A stretch of 64,000 nt of DNA, from positions 124,001 through 188,000 of the forward strand of contig VCMS01000033.1 of assembly GCA_022539475.1 (NCBI GenBank), in the 5' to 3' direction. This document shows, piece by piece, positions 1 through 11,092 of the stretch (position 1 is the stretch's first letter; each line of letters starts with the position of its first letter). A program made the position numbers and the translations under genes. Origin of the DNA: Gracilaria domingensis. Taxonomy: Eukaryota > Rhodophyta > Florideophyceae > Gracilariales > Gracilariaceae. The notes beneath the pieces are model-generated. The model did no database searches, had not been told where the DNA came from, and was given only the letters and a program-made list of their open reading frames with translations.

Positions 1-41
1 TATGTGCATTATGCACTCAAGGCCCGCGAGAGTAATGGCAC

Positions 42-1472
42 TCAAAGGTCTTCCTTCTCCTCGGACATCAGTCCTCCGCCTTCTGCGTCACAAGTTTCAC
101 ATGTGTCAGGAATGGGCGCTGGGATATAATCGGCTATTTCCCGAATGATGCTCTGATATATACGAATGCCTCGCATGTACGTATCCACGGGAAGATATTC
201 ATTATGCTTATGCAACAAGTTCGGAGACTTGTTTATAGGAGAAAACCCAAAGCTCGGTATCCCCTTCAGTCGTAGATATCTTGCGTCAGTGGCAGCTCTA
301 AAAATGCCATGGCTGAGTCGGTCGTCAGCAATTCCCGCCTTCCTGAGACCGATCATAAACGGAGTGGCATACGGATTCTCCTCTGGAATGCGACTTGTGA
401 CTTGAGTATTGTTCACCTTGATGACCCAATCAATGGTTACACCAGGACATCGTTTGTCGCCGCATGTGAGCCAGCTTTCAATCTCGCTGTCGACTTGTTT
501 CGCATCGATGGTTGGCGGAACGCGAATGTCGAATCCAGCTTCCGCTACGGACGCAATGACGTTCATCGTAAATCCACTGGATATATTGTCATCTGGATAT
601 CCAGACTTCAAGTACGCTATGTTTACGCCAATTATTTCACCCATGTCGACTCCATCCTTCAAACGATTCAATTCCTGGTCTCGGAATCGCATCGCTTTCG
701 AAATGATTTTGTTGAGAGTTGCAGCAGCGGTGCTTTCCGGGAGATTGGATCCGTGACCAGGACGATCAGTCACGTTAAGAGTAAGCCACCACGTCTGCCG
801 TTCGCCATAGTAGCAATTGTATATACCATCATCTCTAGGCAGTCCTTCATCGAGAGCAACGCCAATATTCAGACTTGCGAAAACCTCACTTTCAATAAGT
901 TGTCCCATACCGTCTCTGCCACCTACCTCTTCATCCGGTACGAACGATACATATACGGTGCGTTTTGGACGCCACGTGGTACGCCAAAGCTCGGAAATGG
1001 CTTCAATGTATTGAAGGCCAACGCTTTTCATATCCTGCGATCCTCGGGCGTAAATCCGAAGTTGACCATCTTTCAACACGGTGCGGGCAGCATATGGAGG
1101 CCAATCCCACTTATCTTCCTCGGACGGCACGACATCGGTATGGGAATTGAGCAGAAGTGCTGGTAATTCCTTATTAGTTCCGTCAACCTGGATAAGCAAT
1201 ACAGGCTTTCCATGTACGAAGCTTCGCGCGGAAAATGAAGCGTTTGGTAGCAAAGCACTGACGGTGCGGTTTAGGAACTGCTGTGCCTCGAAATAAGATG
1301 GGTTGGGATGATCGGTTCGAATGCGAAGATACTCTTGAAGACGGTGGATAGGAGGGTTGACAGGAGTTATGGAGCTCGGTACTTCTATGGATATCTTCTC
1401 CCGACCGACGTAAAGAATCGGGGCCACTAAGAGGGCCAAGAATGCGGCGATAGAGCGTGAGGATGGGAGCAT
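42..1472 (-). CDS. M20 family peptidase, aminoacylase-1-like, membrane-anchored
   Basis: A 476-residue metallohydrolase of the M20/aminoacylase-1 family, which removes the acyl group from N-acyl amino acids using two zinc ions. The zinc and catalytic residues are in family order: HTD at 111-113, Asp147 in GSQDMKS, the PDEEVGG motif with Glu181-Glu182, Asp208 in ALDEG, and His422 in LLHKHNEY. The central dimerisation domain follows WLTLNVTDRPGHGS. Residues 8-23 form a hydrophobic signal-anchor, so the enzyme probably sits in the secretory pathway rather than in the cytosol like animal ACY1. The tail carries a CETC pair. The start is an ATG directly before the hydrophobic stretch. An E2F-like site lies about 175 bp upstream. 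Exact substrate is not readable from sequence. Confidence 0.9.
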   Translation of the reverse strand: MLPSSRSIAAFLALLVAPILYVGREKISIEVPSSITPVNPPIHRLQEYLRIRTDHPNPSYFEAQQFLNRTVSALLPNASFSARSFVHGKPVLLIQVDGTNKELPALLLNSHTDVVPSEEDKWDWPPYAARTVLKDGQLRIYARGSQDMKSVGLQYIEAISELWRTTWRPKRTVYVSFVPDEEVGGRDGMGQLIESEVFASLNIGVALDEGLPRDDGIYNCYYGERQTWWLTLNVTDRPGHGSNLPESTAAATLNKIISKAMRFRDQELNRLKDGVDMGEIIGVNIAYLKSGYPDDNISSGFTMNVIASVAEAGFDIRVPPTIDAKQVDSEIESWLTCGDKRCPGVTIDWVIKVNNTQVTSRIPEENPYATPFMIGLRKAGIADDRLSHGIFRAATDARYLRLKGIPSFGFSPINKSPNLLHKHNEYLPVDTYMRGIRIYQSIIREIADYIPAPIPDTCETCDAEGGGLMSEEKEDL

Positions 1473-3733
1473 GACGGACTGTTTGGCCGCGATTGAACTG
1501 GGCTGAGGCGCAAGGAGGGGTATCTAGAATGTCGATGTTGGTACGATGGTTTGTAGAGAACTTGGCCGGATTGTTGTCTACCTCGTAAGGTTAGGAGGTC
1601 GTGCTATGAAGAACAGTAAAGTTCAAAAAGGAACGTTCGCTTTACGCGCCAAAATTTTGACAAGCGGAGATATCTCCCATTCCCCCATCGGAGACAAAGC
1701 TGGCTCATAATACCTTCGTATGATACGATATCATACTATGATACTTGCAAGTATGAGGCTTTATACCCCGTGCTATGAACATTATTCCGCGTACCGTGCG
1801 TTGATTGGTGAAAAGTGGCTAATACAAGATCAAATTGTTTTTTAAACAGTAAATTACCATTACCTTCCCTGAAATCGTCATTTTTGGTACAGTAATGAAT
1901 CTTTTTTTTCTTGGATAATCTACACGTACGTGTAAGGCTAGAATCTAGCCTAGATCATCTGATGATCTACGATAAACATGATTATGTTGCTTTTACAGCA
2001 CTGAACCAGGATAACAATCTAACATGATGATGGTGTCTATCAAGTAATCGACTGTCCAAATCATTCAAGTCCCGATCCAACCTTATGAATAACCTATGGA
2101 CCCAAAACGCAGCAGCAGGAAAGACATCTCCTCCGCCAGGAACCATTTTGAAAGCCCAACGCTTGGTCGCCTAGTACATATGGTCAGCCTTGTCAGGTCC
2201 GAGACGACCCTTCCTCCCGAAGTTTCTAAACCAATGCAGCAAATTGGCCGTCTCCCAATTTCGAAACTCAAGAACTTGAGAGCTTTAAGCTCTACAATAA
2301 GTCACTCACAACACCTGAAATCTGCTTACGGCAAAAACTTCCTTAGATTCTTGGGTTCAGAAACCCATGTCCCCGAATTACACCTCATACGAGGTTATCT
2401 CAGCGCAAGATAAACTTCGTGCCATCTATCCACGCCAGGAAGCACGTTCTAGGATAAGACTATCTAGTATCAGGCTTCGTCATCGCCGCAGTTCGAGCAC
2501 GAAGTGATATAGCCTTGCGTCTCCCCAGTCACTGCCGTGATTTATATACTTCTGAGAACGTGTACACTACGGTCGTATTTAGAGGCGGACGTTCAGTTTA
2601 GCGCCCCTTCACTCAAAGCTCTTCGAAGGTTTGAGGAATTGAACAAAACTTCTAGTTGTTTTTTTAAGTCATCAAGAAACCTTTTTCCCTTCTGCAGAAC
2701 GTACAAGTTGATCTTTGAGAAACGCGTCTGGTGCGTCACAAAAACTGGCCATAATTTTTGTAAGAAACCAATACCCAGTGGCCCCAGAAATTCCTGGCTT
2801 CTTTTGAACACCGAGTGTAACGAAACAATGTTTACTCATAGTGCAAAGGAAACTGAACTCCAATAAGAACTGCGAAGAGGAAGTTTATTTCTACACGTTT
2901 TGAACCCATCAGAACGACTATCTTATCAACGATGGCGCAGACTTTCTCAGAACCCGTTGCCGACTATCATGTTCCCGATATCGCCCATTTCATGAGCAGC
3001 ACAGCAGAGGCCTTTGACTGCCACCGCTTGTCGGTTCAACAATAGTATAGAACTATCAAGTCATGAGTGATCTAGTATTGGCCGAAATGTGCCACACATG
3101 ATAGAAGGTAGTTGTACTCAAGCGTTTCGTCGGGAAATTGCTGATAATAAATGGAAAGCGTGCTTTGCCTGGGCTTAAAAACGTTGAAAGCAATTTCACG
3201 ACATCGTCGATGACAGAAAGAAAGAAGAAGACATACAAGCATCATGCTTGACGTTCGCGAACATGTTCTGCGCGAGACAAGCAACTGTTAGTCGCATGCG
3301 GGACAAACTACTTTACAAGAAATGCCCCGTAGATAACATACGCCGGGCATGGTCCACTCATTTTGTGTCAACAATGCAAGGATCAGGCAAATGCGCCACT
3401 GTCAATAATTCACTGTACTGAACCTTCTCACATCTGCTCTGATCTGACACCTCTCCCCGGGTAGGAGTTTAACGCATCATCTCTATCGCTGACAAGTCAC
3501 GATTGGTAAATCCTATCCCCTCCTTCATCGTTGCCCAGTTGAAATCAACCATTAGCATTTGACCAACGGAGACTTTCTGCCCGACATTTATTCTCTGTAA
3601 GACAAGTTTGCCCCAACCACTTTGTTCCTTCCACTCCAGAGATGCTTCTATCGAGCGCCCTGATTTGTTCGCTTTCCATAACAGCCAATGGTCATGCGAT
3701 GGGTGTGGCGCGGTTTTTTTTTCCTATGAAACC
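1473..3733. other. Gene-poor intergenic stretch
   Basis: No recognisable gene. One ATG-started open frame at 2096-2413 (plus, 105 codons) has no family resemblance I can see. Short perfect palindromes cluster at 1705-1755 and 1932-1970. The end of the stretch shares short matches with the region near 4,990-5,050, so it belongs to the duplicated upstream part of the Gly/Cys-rich gene pair. Confidence 0.6.
1645..1654 (-). promoter_or_regulatory. E2F-like site
   Basis: CGCGCCAAAA on the plus strand reads TTTTGGCGCG on the strand of the aminoacylase-like gene, about 175 bp before its ATG. It fits the E2F consensus TTTSSCGC, but it is a single copy, so its role is uncertain. Confidence 0.3.
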
Positions 3734-3739
3734 TATAAA
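3734..3739 (+). promoter_or_regulatory. TATA box of the first MGNC gene
   Basis: TATAAA lies 134 bp before the ATG of the small Gly/Cys-rich gene at 3873, on the same strand, with a pyrimidine-rich leader between. The spacing suits a Pol II TATA box with a leader of about 100 nt. Confidence 0.45.
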
Positions 3740-3872
3740 GTCCCCTCTGCAACGGGCAAAAAGCAGACCCTACTCGGTTCTTCACACCACCTCGCGGTCT
3801 CTATCCTTCTACAGTCCAGGCTTTCTCTGCCTTTTTTTTGGTTTCGATTTCCTGTTTTGAACCGCTATCAGT

Positions 3873-4097
3873 ATGGGAAACTGCCTCGAGCCAGCTAATG
3901 AAACGAAAGGGGCCGGTAGTGGAAGTACAACAAAGGTAAAGACCAAGACTAAGGGGAAGAAATCTGGTGCGTACTCTGGTACTGCGTTTCTCGGTGGATT
4001 TTCTGCTAGCGGTGGCGGTGGCGGCTGTGGTGGCGGTGGCGGCTGTGGTGGCGGTGGCGGCTGCGGTGGCGGTGGTGGCTGTGGCGGTGGATGTTGA
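3873..4097 (+). CDS. Small MGNC-starting Gly/Cys-rich protein, copy 1
   Basis: A 74-residue protein. It starts MGNCLEPAN, has a basic middle (KVKTKTKGKKS, residues 23-33), then about 25 residues of Gly runs broken by single Cys, ending CGGGC. MGNC resembles N-myristoylation plus palmitoylation starts, but Glu and Pro further along break the strict PROSITE myristoylation pattern, so lipidation is only a possibility. A second gene with the same start, basic middle and Gly/Cys tail lies 1.5 kb downstream on the same strand, so the two are tandem paralogues. A TATA box lies upstream. I do not recognise the family. The tail is encoded by a repeated GGTGGCGGTGGCGGCTGT-like unit, which could expand or contract by slippage. 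Confidence 0.65.
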   Translation: MGNCLEPANETKGAGSGSTTKVKTKTKGKKSGAYSGTAFLGGFSASGGGGGCGGGGGCGGGGGCGGGGGCGGGC

Positions 4098-5628
4098 TGA
4101 TCCATTCCAATTTCGGTTTCTGCGAATTGGTGGATTTCTTCTTTTGTAGTGGACGAAACTCATTCTTCAGAAGACAAGCGTAATAGTTTCGCTCCAAAAA
4201 TCTGGCTCCCGAGATGTTATAATCATGTCATGTCTCAAGTGCTGTAGCGTCAACGTTGATATTCATATCGACATTCGCCTTTAATCAGAATTTTCATTGG
4301 TATCACAAATGTTTCCGTATTTTCTCGTCCTTCAGCCCTTGTTCATTTACAAAAACACATATCGAAACCGAAGGCATGAGAAGTGCGTAATTGCTGGTGA
4401 ATTCTGCACGTAGCGTAGTTTTCCTGCTTCGCAATGAGGAGTTGCAGACCATACTAAAGAAGAAGAAGAAGAAGAATTCCCTGAGAATTCCGCACTGAGC
4501 CTAGATTCGCAAATTTGACATGCTTCTGCCCAACATAAAGAAGAAAGAGAGACATGTTTCTTGCCAACATCATCTCGACATGGGCATGGGATCTAAGCGA
4601 TGAGAGATATAGTCCACGAAAGGTCTTGAACGAGTTCGTAGACCTCTAGGTCAGGTACGATAGTCGCTGCCTACTGAGGCATGGAATAATTATTTCTTGT
4701 TCCAGAACAGATGAGACAAGGACGGCGATGAGAAGTTAGATGATATGTGTGTAGCTACGTAGATGTTGGTAGTGAAGCGCTGGTGCCATTTTGAATGGCT
4801 CGGATGCTGAATTGCAACCATCCAGGCCGTGAGGTGACTATGTCGATCTTACCGGTTGCACCAATCTCATCAAGATCATGCACTCTGAGCGCGAACAGAT
4901 AACGGGATTGTTAATAATTGCGTTGTCGGAGCCTCCAACAGGCAATGTGCCAAAAACAACGGTTAAGGTTAATAGCCGCTACTCCACTCATCTATCGTCA
5001 ACAATGCAAGAACATGCAAATGCGTGCTTGAAACCCTAACTCATGTAGGAACTGATGCTCAGTAGACTATGAATGAATGAGGCCTTTATTTACGAGTTTT
5101 GTGAGAGACGCCCGCAACTAGCGCGACGTCGCGTTGTCCGCCTGTGCAGCTGCCAGGCACCGGCGATTGACAGCAAACGCTGTCAGCTGTTATGATCCGC
5201 TCTATGTGGAGTGCGAGTTTGTGCTACTCCGTCGCTGGTTTCGTGCATACAAATTTACGTGACGACAGCCTGTGAAGATTTCATTCTTCCTTCGCGCCAT
5301 GCGCATACTGGGGCCAACGAGAAAGCGCAACTTTCTGTCCATTATGGTCTAATCAGATGGCTGCCAAACATTTCTTCTCAGCGCCCTGTTTCTCGTACTT
5401 CGGATATGATCAGTTGTTTTTACCTCTACTTCGATTTCCTACAACCAATTCTCACGTTTGTTTCTTGCGAGAAATAGACATAAATTCCTCCGAAAGCAGT
5501 TCAAAGTACATTCTTACCCCTTCTCCCCTTCGTCCTGGTCTCCACAGTTTTGTCTTACCTCTCACACACACTTTCCGACCGATCTTGCTCTCGTCTTGAG
5601 GGTTCCAACCCTCTTCATCGTTAATACC
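4098..5628. other. Spacer between the two MGNC genes, partly duplicated
   Basis: No gene recognised. A GAA microsatellite lies at about 4456-4474. The tract near 4,998-5,025 (GTCAACAATGCAAG then GCAAATGCG) matches the tract near 3,369-3,396, at a comparable place upstream of each gene. This supports a tandem duplication of roughly 1.6-1.7 kb including the upstream regions. Confidence 0.5.
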
Positions 5629-6105
5629 ATGGGGAACTGCATGGCGCCCTCGACGAGCCCGATTCAAACTCAAGGAGCGAGGGCATATGATTCGTCTAAC
5701 ACCTTCACGAGCAAACAACGACAGCCCAGAGCCCCAGGCACAGGCACAAATAAAAGCAGTCAAGAGACAGGAAAGACAATTAAATCTGGCGCATCCTCAA
5801 GCGCGTCCTCGAAAGTGCATCCGAGCACATACTCTGGTCGATACTATCGTGGACACTCTGGCGGATACTCTGGTACTTCAGGAAGCCTTGGAAACGCGGG
5901 CAGTGACCCGTCAGCGCCCGCAACTGACGTTGGTTGTAGCAATGGCGGCAGCGGCAACAGTTATAGCGGAGGTCATTACGGCGGAGACTGCGGTGGTTAC
6001 AGCGGGGGCGGAGGCGGCGGCTACAGCGGAGACAGCGGAGGTGGCGGCGGTTGCGGCGGCGGTTGCGGCGGCGGCGGTGGCGGCGGCGGCGGCTGCGGTG
6101 GGTGA
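5629..6105 (+). CDS. Small MGNC-starting Gly/Cys-rich protein, copy 2
   Basis: A 158-residue paralogue of the gene at 3873. The frame is open further upstream, but the ATG giving MGNCMAPSTS matches the start of copy 1 and lies where similarity begins, so it is preferred. Residues 10-75 are polar and Ser/Thr/Lys-rich. The rest is Gly-rich with Tyr-Ser-Gly repeats (YSGRYYRGHSGGYSG), then Gly/Cys runs ending CGG. Such Gly-Tyr-Ser plus Gly-Cys sequence suggests a disordered or cross-linkable structural protein, possibly at the membrane or in the wall. This is inference from composition. Pro at position 7 breaks the strict myristoylation pattern here too. Confidence 0.65.
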   Translation: MGNCMAPSTSPIQTQGARAYDSSNTFTSKQRQPRAPGTGTNKSSQETGKTIKSGASSSASSKVHPSTYSGRYYRGHSGGYSGTSGSLGNAGSDPSAPATDVGCSNGGSGNSYSGGHYGGDCGGYSGGGGGGYSGDSGGGGGCGGGCGGGGGGGGGCGG

Positions 6106-7179
6106 TGTTGATGACTCCTGTTCTCTCTTTCCCTAGTTTCTCGAGTGTGTACCTTCGATGATACCGTGCCTTGGTAGATGGCAGTGCTCTTCAGATATGT
6201 CTGTAATGAACGCCATCAGAATGTCACAGTTGGGAACTAGAATCTTTCCCCCTGCAAGAAATACCGAAGGTGATAGAAAAATTTGTCAAGTCTGAATCAT
6301 GTCCAATGCATTCAAGATATATCCTGCGTAAATGCAAAGATGATGTTTTAGTGTGAAACAGAATGTCACGAGTTGAATTTGGATCTTTCCCTTTACCCTT
6401 TTGGCGTTTATCAAAGTTAATTTTTGTCAGTATCTACTTTGTTCTACCACTGACTACTTGATAATCCCTTGCTACAGTAGTAATACAACCACACGCACAT
6501 CGTGCAGAAAAGGCAAACAAGAGCCAAAGTCAAGCAGCGACAACAACGACTTTTGGACTAATTGTCCACAACCAAAAAAGTCATGGCAATTTTGTGTGAC
6601 ACGGCGGTAGTCTTCTGAAAAAGGTTCACTTTGGCTCTTGCTGAAGACATAGATGACTACCGTTGATGCGCTCAGCTTTAGAGAGAGAGCAGATGGAACG
6701 GAACTTGGCCATCTTCTGCATCAGCATGATCTTTTGATCAGATCAATTTGATCACAATGTTGCTAATCTGATCACGAAGAGCTGGGACTCCCAAGCCTTG
6801 GAGGCTCCAAGTTGAAGCTTGTTCATTTCCGTTTGATCTAATTCAATTTTCAATTACTGTGCTCAATTGAGAGAAAAAGCGGCAAGAAAAAAAACAAGGC
6901 GAAATTCAATCAAGTCGCTGACAGCGCGTTAGTGGTGCATTTGGGGCGACGTCCAGCTGCCTCTCACCGACCCGACTGTGGTGGCAACACCTCATCCGTG
7001 ACAAGACTCTGTTCATCGTTTGTCCGCCACCCCCATCAGGACGCCTCCGTGTGTCAGGGGAGGGAAGCGACTGCACATTCGCTCCTGTCGGCCAAGCTGG
7101 GACGCTTTGCTCATCTTCCAGCCTCCAGTTCTGTTCAGCACGATTGCGCTTGGCCTCTTAGGCTGTGTTACTAGTCGCA
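6106..7179. other. Upstream region of the epsin-like gene
   Basis: No gene recognised. Three TGATCA palindromes sit at 6735, 6749 and 6769, about 400 bp before the epsin ATG. No clear TATA box. Confidence 0.5.
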
Positions 7180-8382
7180 ATGGATGAAATATCGCGAAAG
7201 ATACGCAACATAGACTGGAAGGGGTTGCAGAAGTCCGCTCGAAAGGTGCAGGCGTCAACAGCTTCCGCGTTGAAGGACATGGTCATGACCGACCTGGAGA
7301 ACAAAACGCGCTCTGCTACCGCGGACACCGCGTGGGGGGCGTCCGTCACAGACTTGCATCAAATTGCCGGCGGTACATACAATCCACAAGACTATGCACT
7401 CATTATGTCCATCATTTGGCAGCGTCTTGGCAGTTCTCGCTGGAGATGTGTGTACAAAGGCCTAGAAGTCTTGAAATACGTTGTCATGCACGGCAGTTCT
7501 CGCTGCCTGACGGAGGCGAGAGGAGCTGTTGGTCATCTGGAAGCCCTTCGTGCATATCGCAAGGTGGCGGATGGCAGAGATGTTGGCGAGGGCGTGCGTA
7601 ACAGAGCTGCTTTGCTGTGTGATATGCTCGCAGATGATGAGCTTCTCGAGTCAGAGCGCGAAAAGAGTCGCGAAATTCGCAACAAGATTGAAGCGGGCGG
7701 CGCGGGCGGGTCGGTTAGTAGCGATCAATACCGCTATGGAACCCATATGAACAATGCTGGCTCCACCATAACTTCGACTGGTACGGCTACATTTAAGGGA
7801 TATGGCGACGACGGCGGATACGACGAGGAACCAACAGGGGCATTCAGCAAGTTGCGCATTGAAGACAGAAAGCAAGTTGACCTCCTCGGCGATGATGATG
7901 ACACGACAGCTGCCGCTACCAATGGCGTGGGTAATGATGATGATGATGACGAGTTCGATCCACGTGGCGTGGGAAGTCAAGCAACGGCTCAAGCTAATCA
8001 AGAGGATGACCTTCTCGCACTCGCTCTGTCGGGACCGGATGTCGCACCTCCACCTGCACTGCCTGCATCCAATGGCGGAATGAAGACTTCGGAGCTGATA
8101 CAACAGCTTGCTGCGCAAAGAACAACTGCATTAGTCCCAGTGCAACAGACACAAGCACCAAGTGAAACCAGTTCCCTTAGCCCTCCTAGTCAACCGTACA
8201 ACACGCAAGGCGCGCATGCGGGAGCGGACTCTGGTTTCGGTGCATTTAACGGATTTGGAGCCGGCGTGACGTCACCCGAAGCAAAACCGCCAATGCCGAC
8301 CCCAGTTAGACTACAAAGAAAAGAAGAATCGGATCCGTTTGGAGATTTACTGGATACCGCGAAGAAGAGCGGGGTCGTGTAA
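7180..8382 (+). CDS. Epsin-like ENTH-domain endocytic adaptor
   Basis: A 400-residue protein. The N-terminal 150 residues are an ENTH domain (MDEISRKIRNIDWKG, then the YKGLEVLKYVVMHGS helix and the conserved RxKA/LLCDML region). ENTH binds phosphoinositides and bends membrane at clathrin-coated buds. The rest is disordered and acidic, with adaptor motifs: VDLLGDDDD (clathrin-box-like, about 231), EDDLLALALSG (ubiquitin-interacting-motif-like, about 275) and DPFGDLLD (AP2/clathrin, about 385). No NPF motif is visible, so EH-domain binding is probably absent. The first ATG, giving MDEIS, is the natural ENTH start. It is shorter than animal epsins (about 550). Confidence 0.9.
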   Translation: MDEISRKIRNIDWKGLQKSARKVQASTASALKDMVMTDLENKTRSATADTAWGASVTDLHQIAGGTYNPQDYALIMSIIWQRLGSSRWRCVYKGLEVLKYVVMHGSSRCLTEARGAVGHLEALRAYRKVADGRDVGEGVRNRAALLCDMLADDELLESEREKSREIRNKIEAGGAGGSVSSDQYRYGTHMNNAGSTITSTGTATFKGYGDDGGYDEEPTGAFSKLRIEDRKQVDLLGDDDDTTAAATNGVGNDDDDDEFDPRGVGSQATAQANQEDDLLALALSGPDVAPPPALPASNGGMKTSELIQQLAAQRTTALVPVQQTQAPSETSSLSPPSQPYNTQGAHAGADSGFGAFNGFGAGVTSPEAKPPMPTPVRLQRKEESDPFGDLLDTAKKSGVV

Positions 8383-9407
8383 GAATCCAATACAAGATAT
8401 CAGGAGGATAGCTAGGAATAGTAAAACTGAATCGGTTTAGATATTACAAGCACATGATTGGATACAGAACTATCGCAAACTTTTCCTGTTTTCTGGAAAT
8501 GGATGAAAGGAGGCACCAGGAAACCCATCAACATTCGTTGTCAGACCAATGATCTCAAGCAAACACGATTGGAAGTATCGCAGCGTAGCAACCTAACGCT
8601 GGTGGTAGCCTTCTACACCTCACTGGATGAAAAAGTATCTAGAATCTCGAATCTAGATTAATTCTCCCCGAAACGAAGAGAATTCGATGCAATGTCAAAG
8701 CTCAATCTTCGTTGGAGATAAACGTAGTGTGCTTTCTGCAGGTGGAGGCTGGGAGTGAAGCGAGCAAAACTCATAATGTAGGTTTGCTGGGAATGCATGT
8801 ATTTGTCTTGAACGAACAACGAACACCAGTTTTAACTGATTCTCCTACAGTTTGCAGGTGCAGATAACCCTGTTACCCTCTTTATAGAACATAGATCAAT
8901 TATCCTAATCTCTCCGTGGGGGCACTGGACTGTCGCGTTCGGTTTCCTTTTCGGTTGACATGAAATACTGACGCGTAGGATACCTGTTTTGTATCCATAT
9001 CCATGCAACTCCTTCTCACTCTTGATAAGCACGGTTTCTTCAGGCCCAATGTACATACACATCGATTCCCGAAACTTGGTGCAGCGTGCTAGTTATTCTC
9101 ATCCACACGTTCTTCCTCACACGCAATATTGCTACATTCAATGGCCCGAGAATGATACTGAAACAGCCACTACCTGAGCTCTCTGTCCCCTCAAAAACCT
9201 GATTAAGGTGTCTGTACACACATATTCCCAGTGCACATCTGACAGCGTTTCAAATCATCGAAGATTCTCCGAGTCATCGCCCCTCTATTTCCGATTCGAG
9301 ACCATATTCCGACAACACTCACCACTACGATGCAGTGACGATATCCTTCTTCTAGGTGAATCAACACGGGAATGGTTGTATCACATGGTTAGGAACAGTG
9401 AACGCAG
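8383..9407. other. Intergenic region between convergent genes
   Basis: Lies between the 3' ends of the epsin-like gene and the plastid membrane protein gene. I see no gene, RNA or repeat in it. Confidence 0.5.
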
Positions 9408-10907
9408 TCAACCGTTAAGCCTTCTGTCGAAATCATCAACTATCTCTCTTTGAACAGCCGGTTGGTCGATGAGATCCCTATCACTTGAGTAAATAACGTT
9501 ACCAATAGTAGATCCGCCCTTGATCGCAAACTGCTGAGCAGCACGCGTCTTCCGCCGAATGGACGAGTCAGGCCGGGCCAACTTCTGAGAAGCATACTGG
9601 CGAGCAGCATTCCTTTCTCGAATTGCGGAATTAAGACGCATTTGGCGGAGCCAGCGAAACAAAGGCACGAGAACGAATGACGTAGCGTAGGTTGCCAATG
9701 CCGGATAGATGGACTTGATAAAAGAGATAAACGCCACGGCATCTGGCGTAACGGCCACGACAGTTGCAAGTTTTGCACCGAGGGTGAGCACGCCCAAGAC
9801 GTTAACTGCACCCAAAGCAACGGCCATCGCAGTTTGCACAGGAGTAGCGCGAGTGAGTGATAGCAACTGTTCTTGCAAGGGGGATACGGAGCCAACAAAC
9901 TCGACACTTGAAGTTCCGCTTCGCAAAAAGTCCGGAAACACGTATATGATATCACCGTCCTCCGTGACTTCGGGGTGGCCATTGAAACGCTGAAGCACGG
10001 GAAGTACAAAACTCTCATCTACGACGTTGCCGTCATTGTAAGTTGGGTCCAAATATGGTGCCAACTGTTCGGCAGTGACGGCGCCCTTGTTGGATCGGAT
10101 TATGGCTGCAATTGTGCGGTATCTACGAGTTTCAACGTCGGCATTCGGGTCGCCATCACCAAACACAAACGAGTAGACAGCCTCCAAAAAGGACATCTCA
10201 TCCGGGGACTTCTCGCGACGATAGTGACGAGTAGCACGTGAATACCAAATGATATCAAAAATATCCGGCGCGAAGAAACGAACCGGCATGAAGTTCGAGC
10301 GTGAGGAACGGCGATCATCATCGGAAGAGCTGGCAGCACTTCCAAGAACAGCAATCGCAACAAACGTGACAACAATACTGAGAATCAACAGAGCGCCAAA
10401 CGCAAGTCGTACAGCAGAGTACAATGGCGGGAAAACAGTCTGCCATGCCATGCGCAACTTGGCGCGAAGCGACGCAGCGCGAAGCAAACCGCGAACATTG
10501 GACGGAAAGCGATAGGCAAGATCTCCCGTATCAGTCACGTCGATGGGCGTTCTGGTCAGGGCCGCAAGCTTCGCAGCCTGCGTGGCCACATCCGCGACAG
10601 AGAGGCCGCAGCGCGCAGCAATGTCCGGCACGGTCTGTCGCAGCTGTCGCGAAGCCTCCACGGCGCGCAGCACGGGTTCGGAAACATCGTTCAGATTAGG
10701 CGACTCCGAAAGGGTGGCGCGCGGCGCGTGCGCCGCGCCACAAGGACGGCGCGTGGACAGAGGGACGCTTTGAATGAACGCTGAGCGACGCGCGATGCAA
10801 GACCGGGATCGCGCGGCAGCGGCGCTGTTCGACGGGGAGGGCGCACGTGCGCCGCGGGTGAACGCGAGGCGTGGCGGGGGCGCGAGAATGAACGCTGTGG
10901 CGAGCAT
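9408..10907 (-). CDS. Plastid-targeted conserved membrane protein, At5g03900-like
   Basis: From the internal ATG at 10907 the product has 499 residues; an upstream ATG at 11057 in the same frame would add 50. The preferred start gives MLATAFILAPPPRLAFTRG, a plastid transit-like leader. The core has a hydrophobic segment (LAFGALLILSIVVTFVAIAVLG), the hallmark stretch FLEAVYSFVFGDGDPNAD, an AEQLAPYLDP region, two further hydrophobic segments, and the end motif GNVIYSSDRDL. These fit, from memory, a family shared by cyanobacteria and plant plastids (Arabidopsis At5g03900, loosely named as iron-sulfur biogenesis), whose biochemical role is not settled. It is divergent with the CLC gene and shares its promoter region. 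Confidence 0.75.
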   Translation of the reverse strand: MLATAFILAPPPRLAFTRGARAPSPSNSAAAARSRSCIARRSAFIQSVPLSTRRPCGAAHAPRATLSESPNLNDVSEPVLRAVEASRQLRQTVPDIAARCGLSVADVATQAAKLAALTRTPIDVTDTGDLAYRFPSNVRGLLRAASLRAKLRMAWQTVFPPLYSAVRLAFGALLILSIVVTFVAIAVLGSAASSSDDDRRSSRSNFMPVRFFAPDIFDIIWYSRATRHYRREKSPDEMSFLEAVYSFVFGDGDPNADVETRRYRTIAAIIRSNKGAVTAEQLAPYLDPTYNDGNVVDESFVLPVLQRFNGHPEVTEDGDIIYVFPDFLRSGTSSVEFVGSVSPLQEQLLSLTRATPVQTAMAVALGAVNVLGVLTLGAKLATVVAVTPDAVAFISFIKSIYPALATYATSFVLVPLFRWLRQMRLNSAIRERNAARQYASQKLARPDSSIRRKTRAAQQFAIKGGSTIGNVIYSSDRDLIDQPAVQREIVDDFDRRLNG

Positions 10908-11092
10908 GGCGGGCGGCGGCGGGACGCTGGGCGGTCGCGAGCGCAAGCACTGCACGCGACGGGGGGCGGCGGCGGGGACGCGCGCGCCGCGAGGTGCAGC
11001 TGTGCCGACCACCCGCCTTCGTGGCCGCAGCGTACGGCTGCAAATTTTGCAGCGCATCAGCAACTGCAGCGCCGCAAGATCACGCCGGCCGC

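Noticed and set aside
309-1166. Plus-strand 285-codon frame over the aminoacylase gene
   Set aside because: Antisense to a gene with all catalytic motifs; no recognisable domain.
6735-6774. Three TGATCA palindromes upstream of the epsin gene
   Set aside because: Short six-base sites in AT-rich DNA. Spacing is irregular and no factor can be named with confidence.
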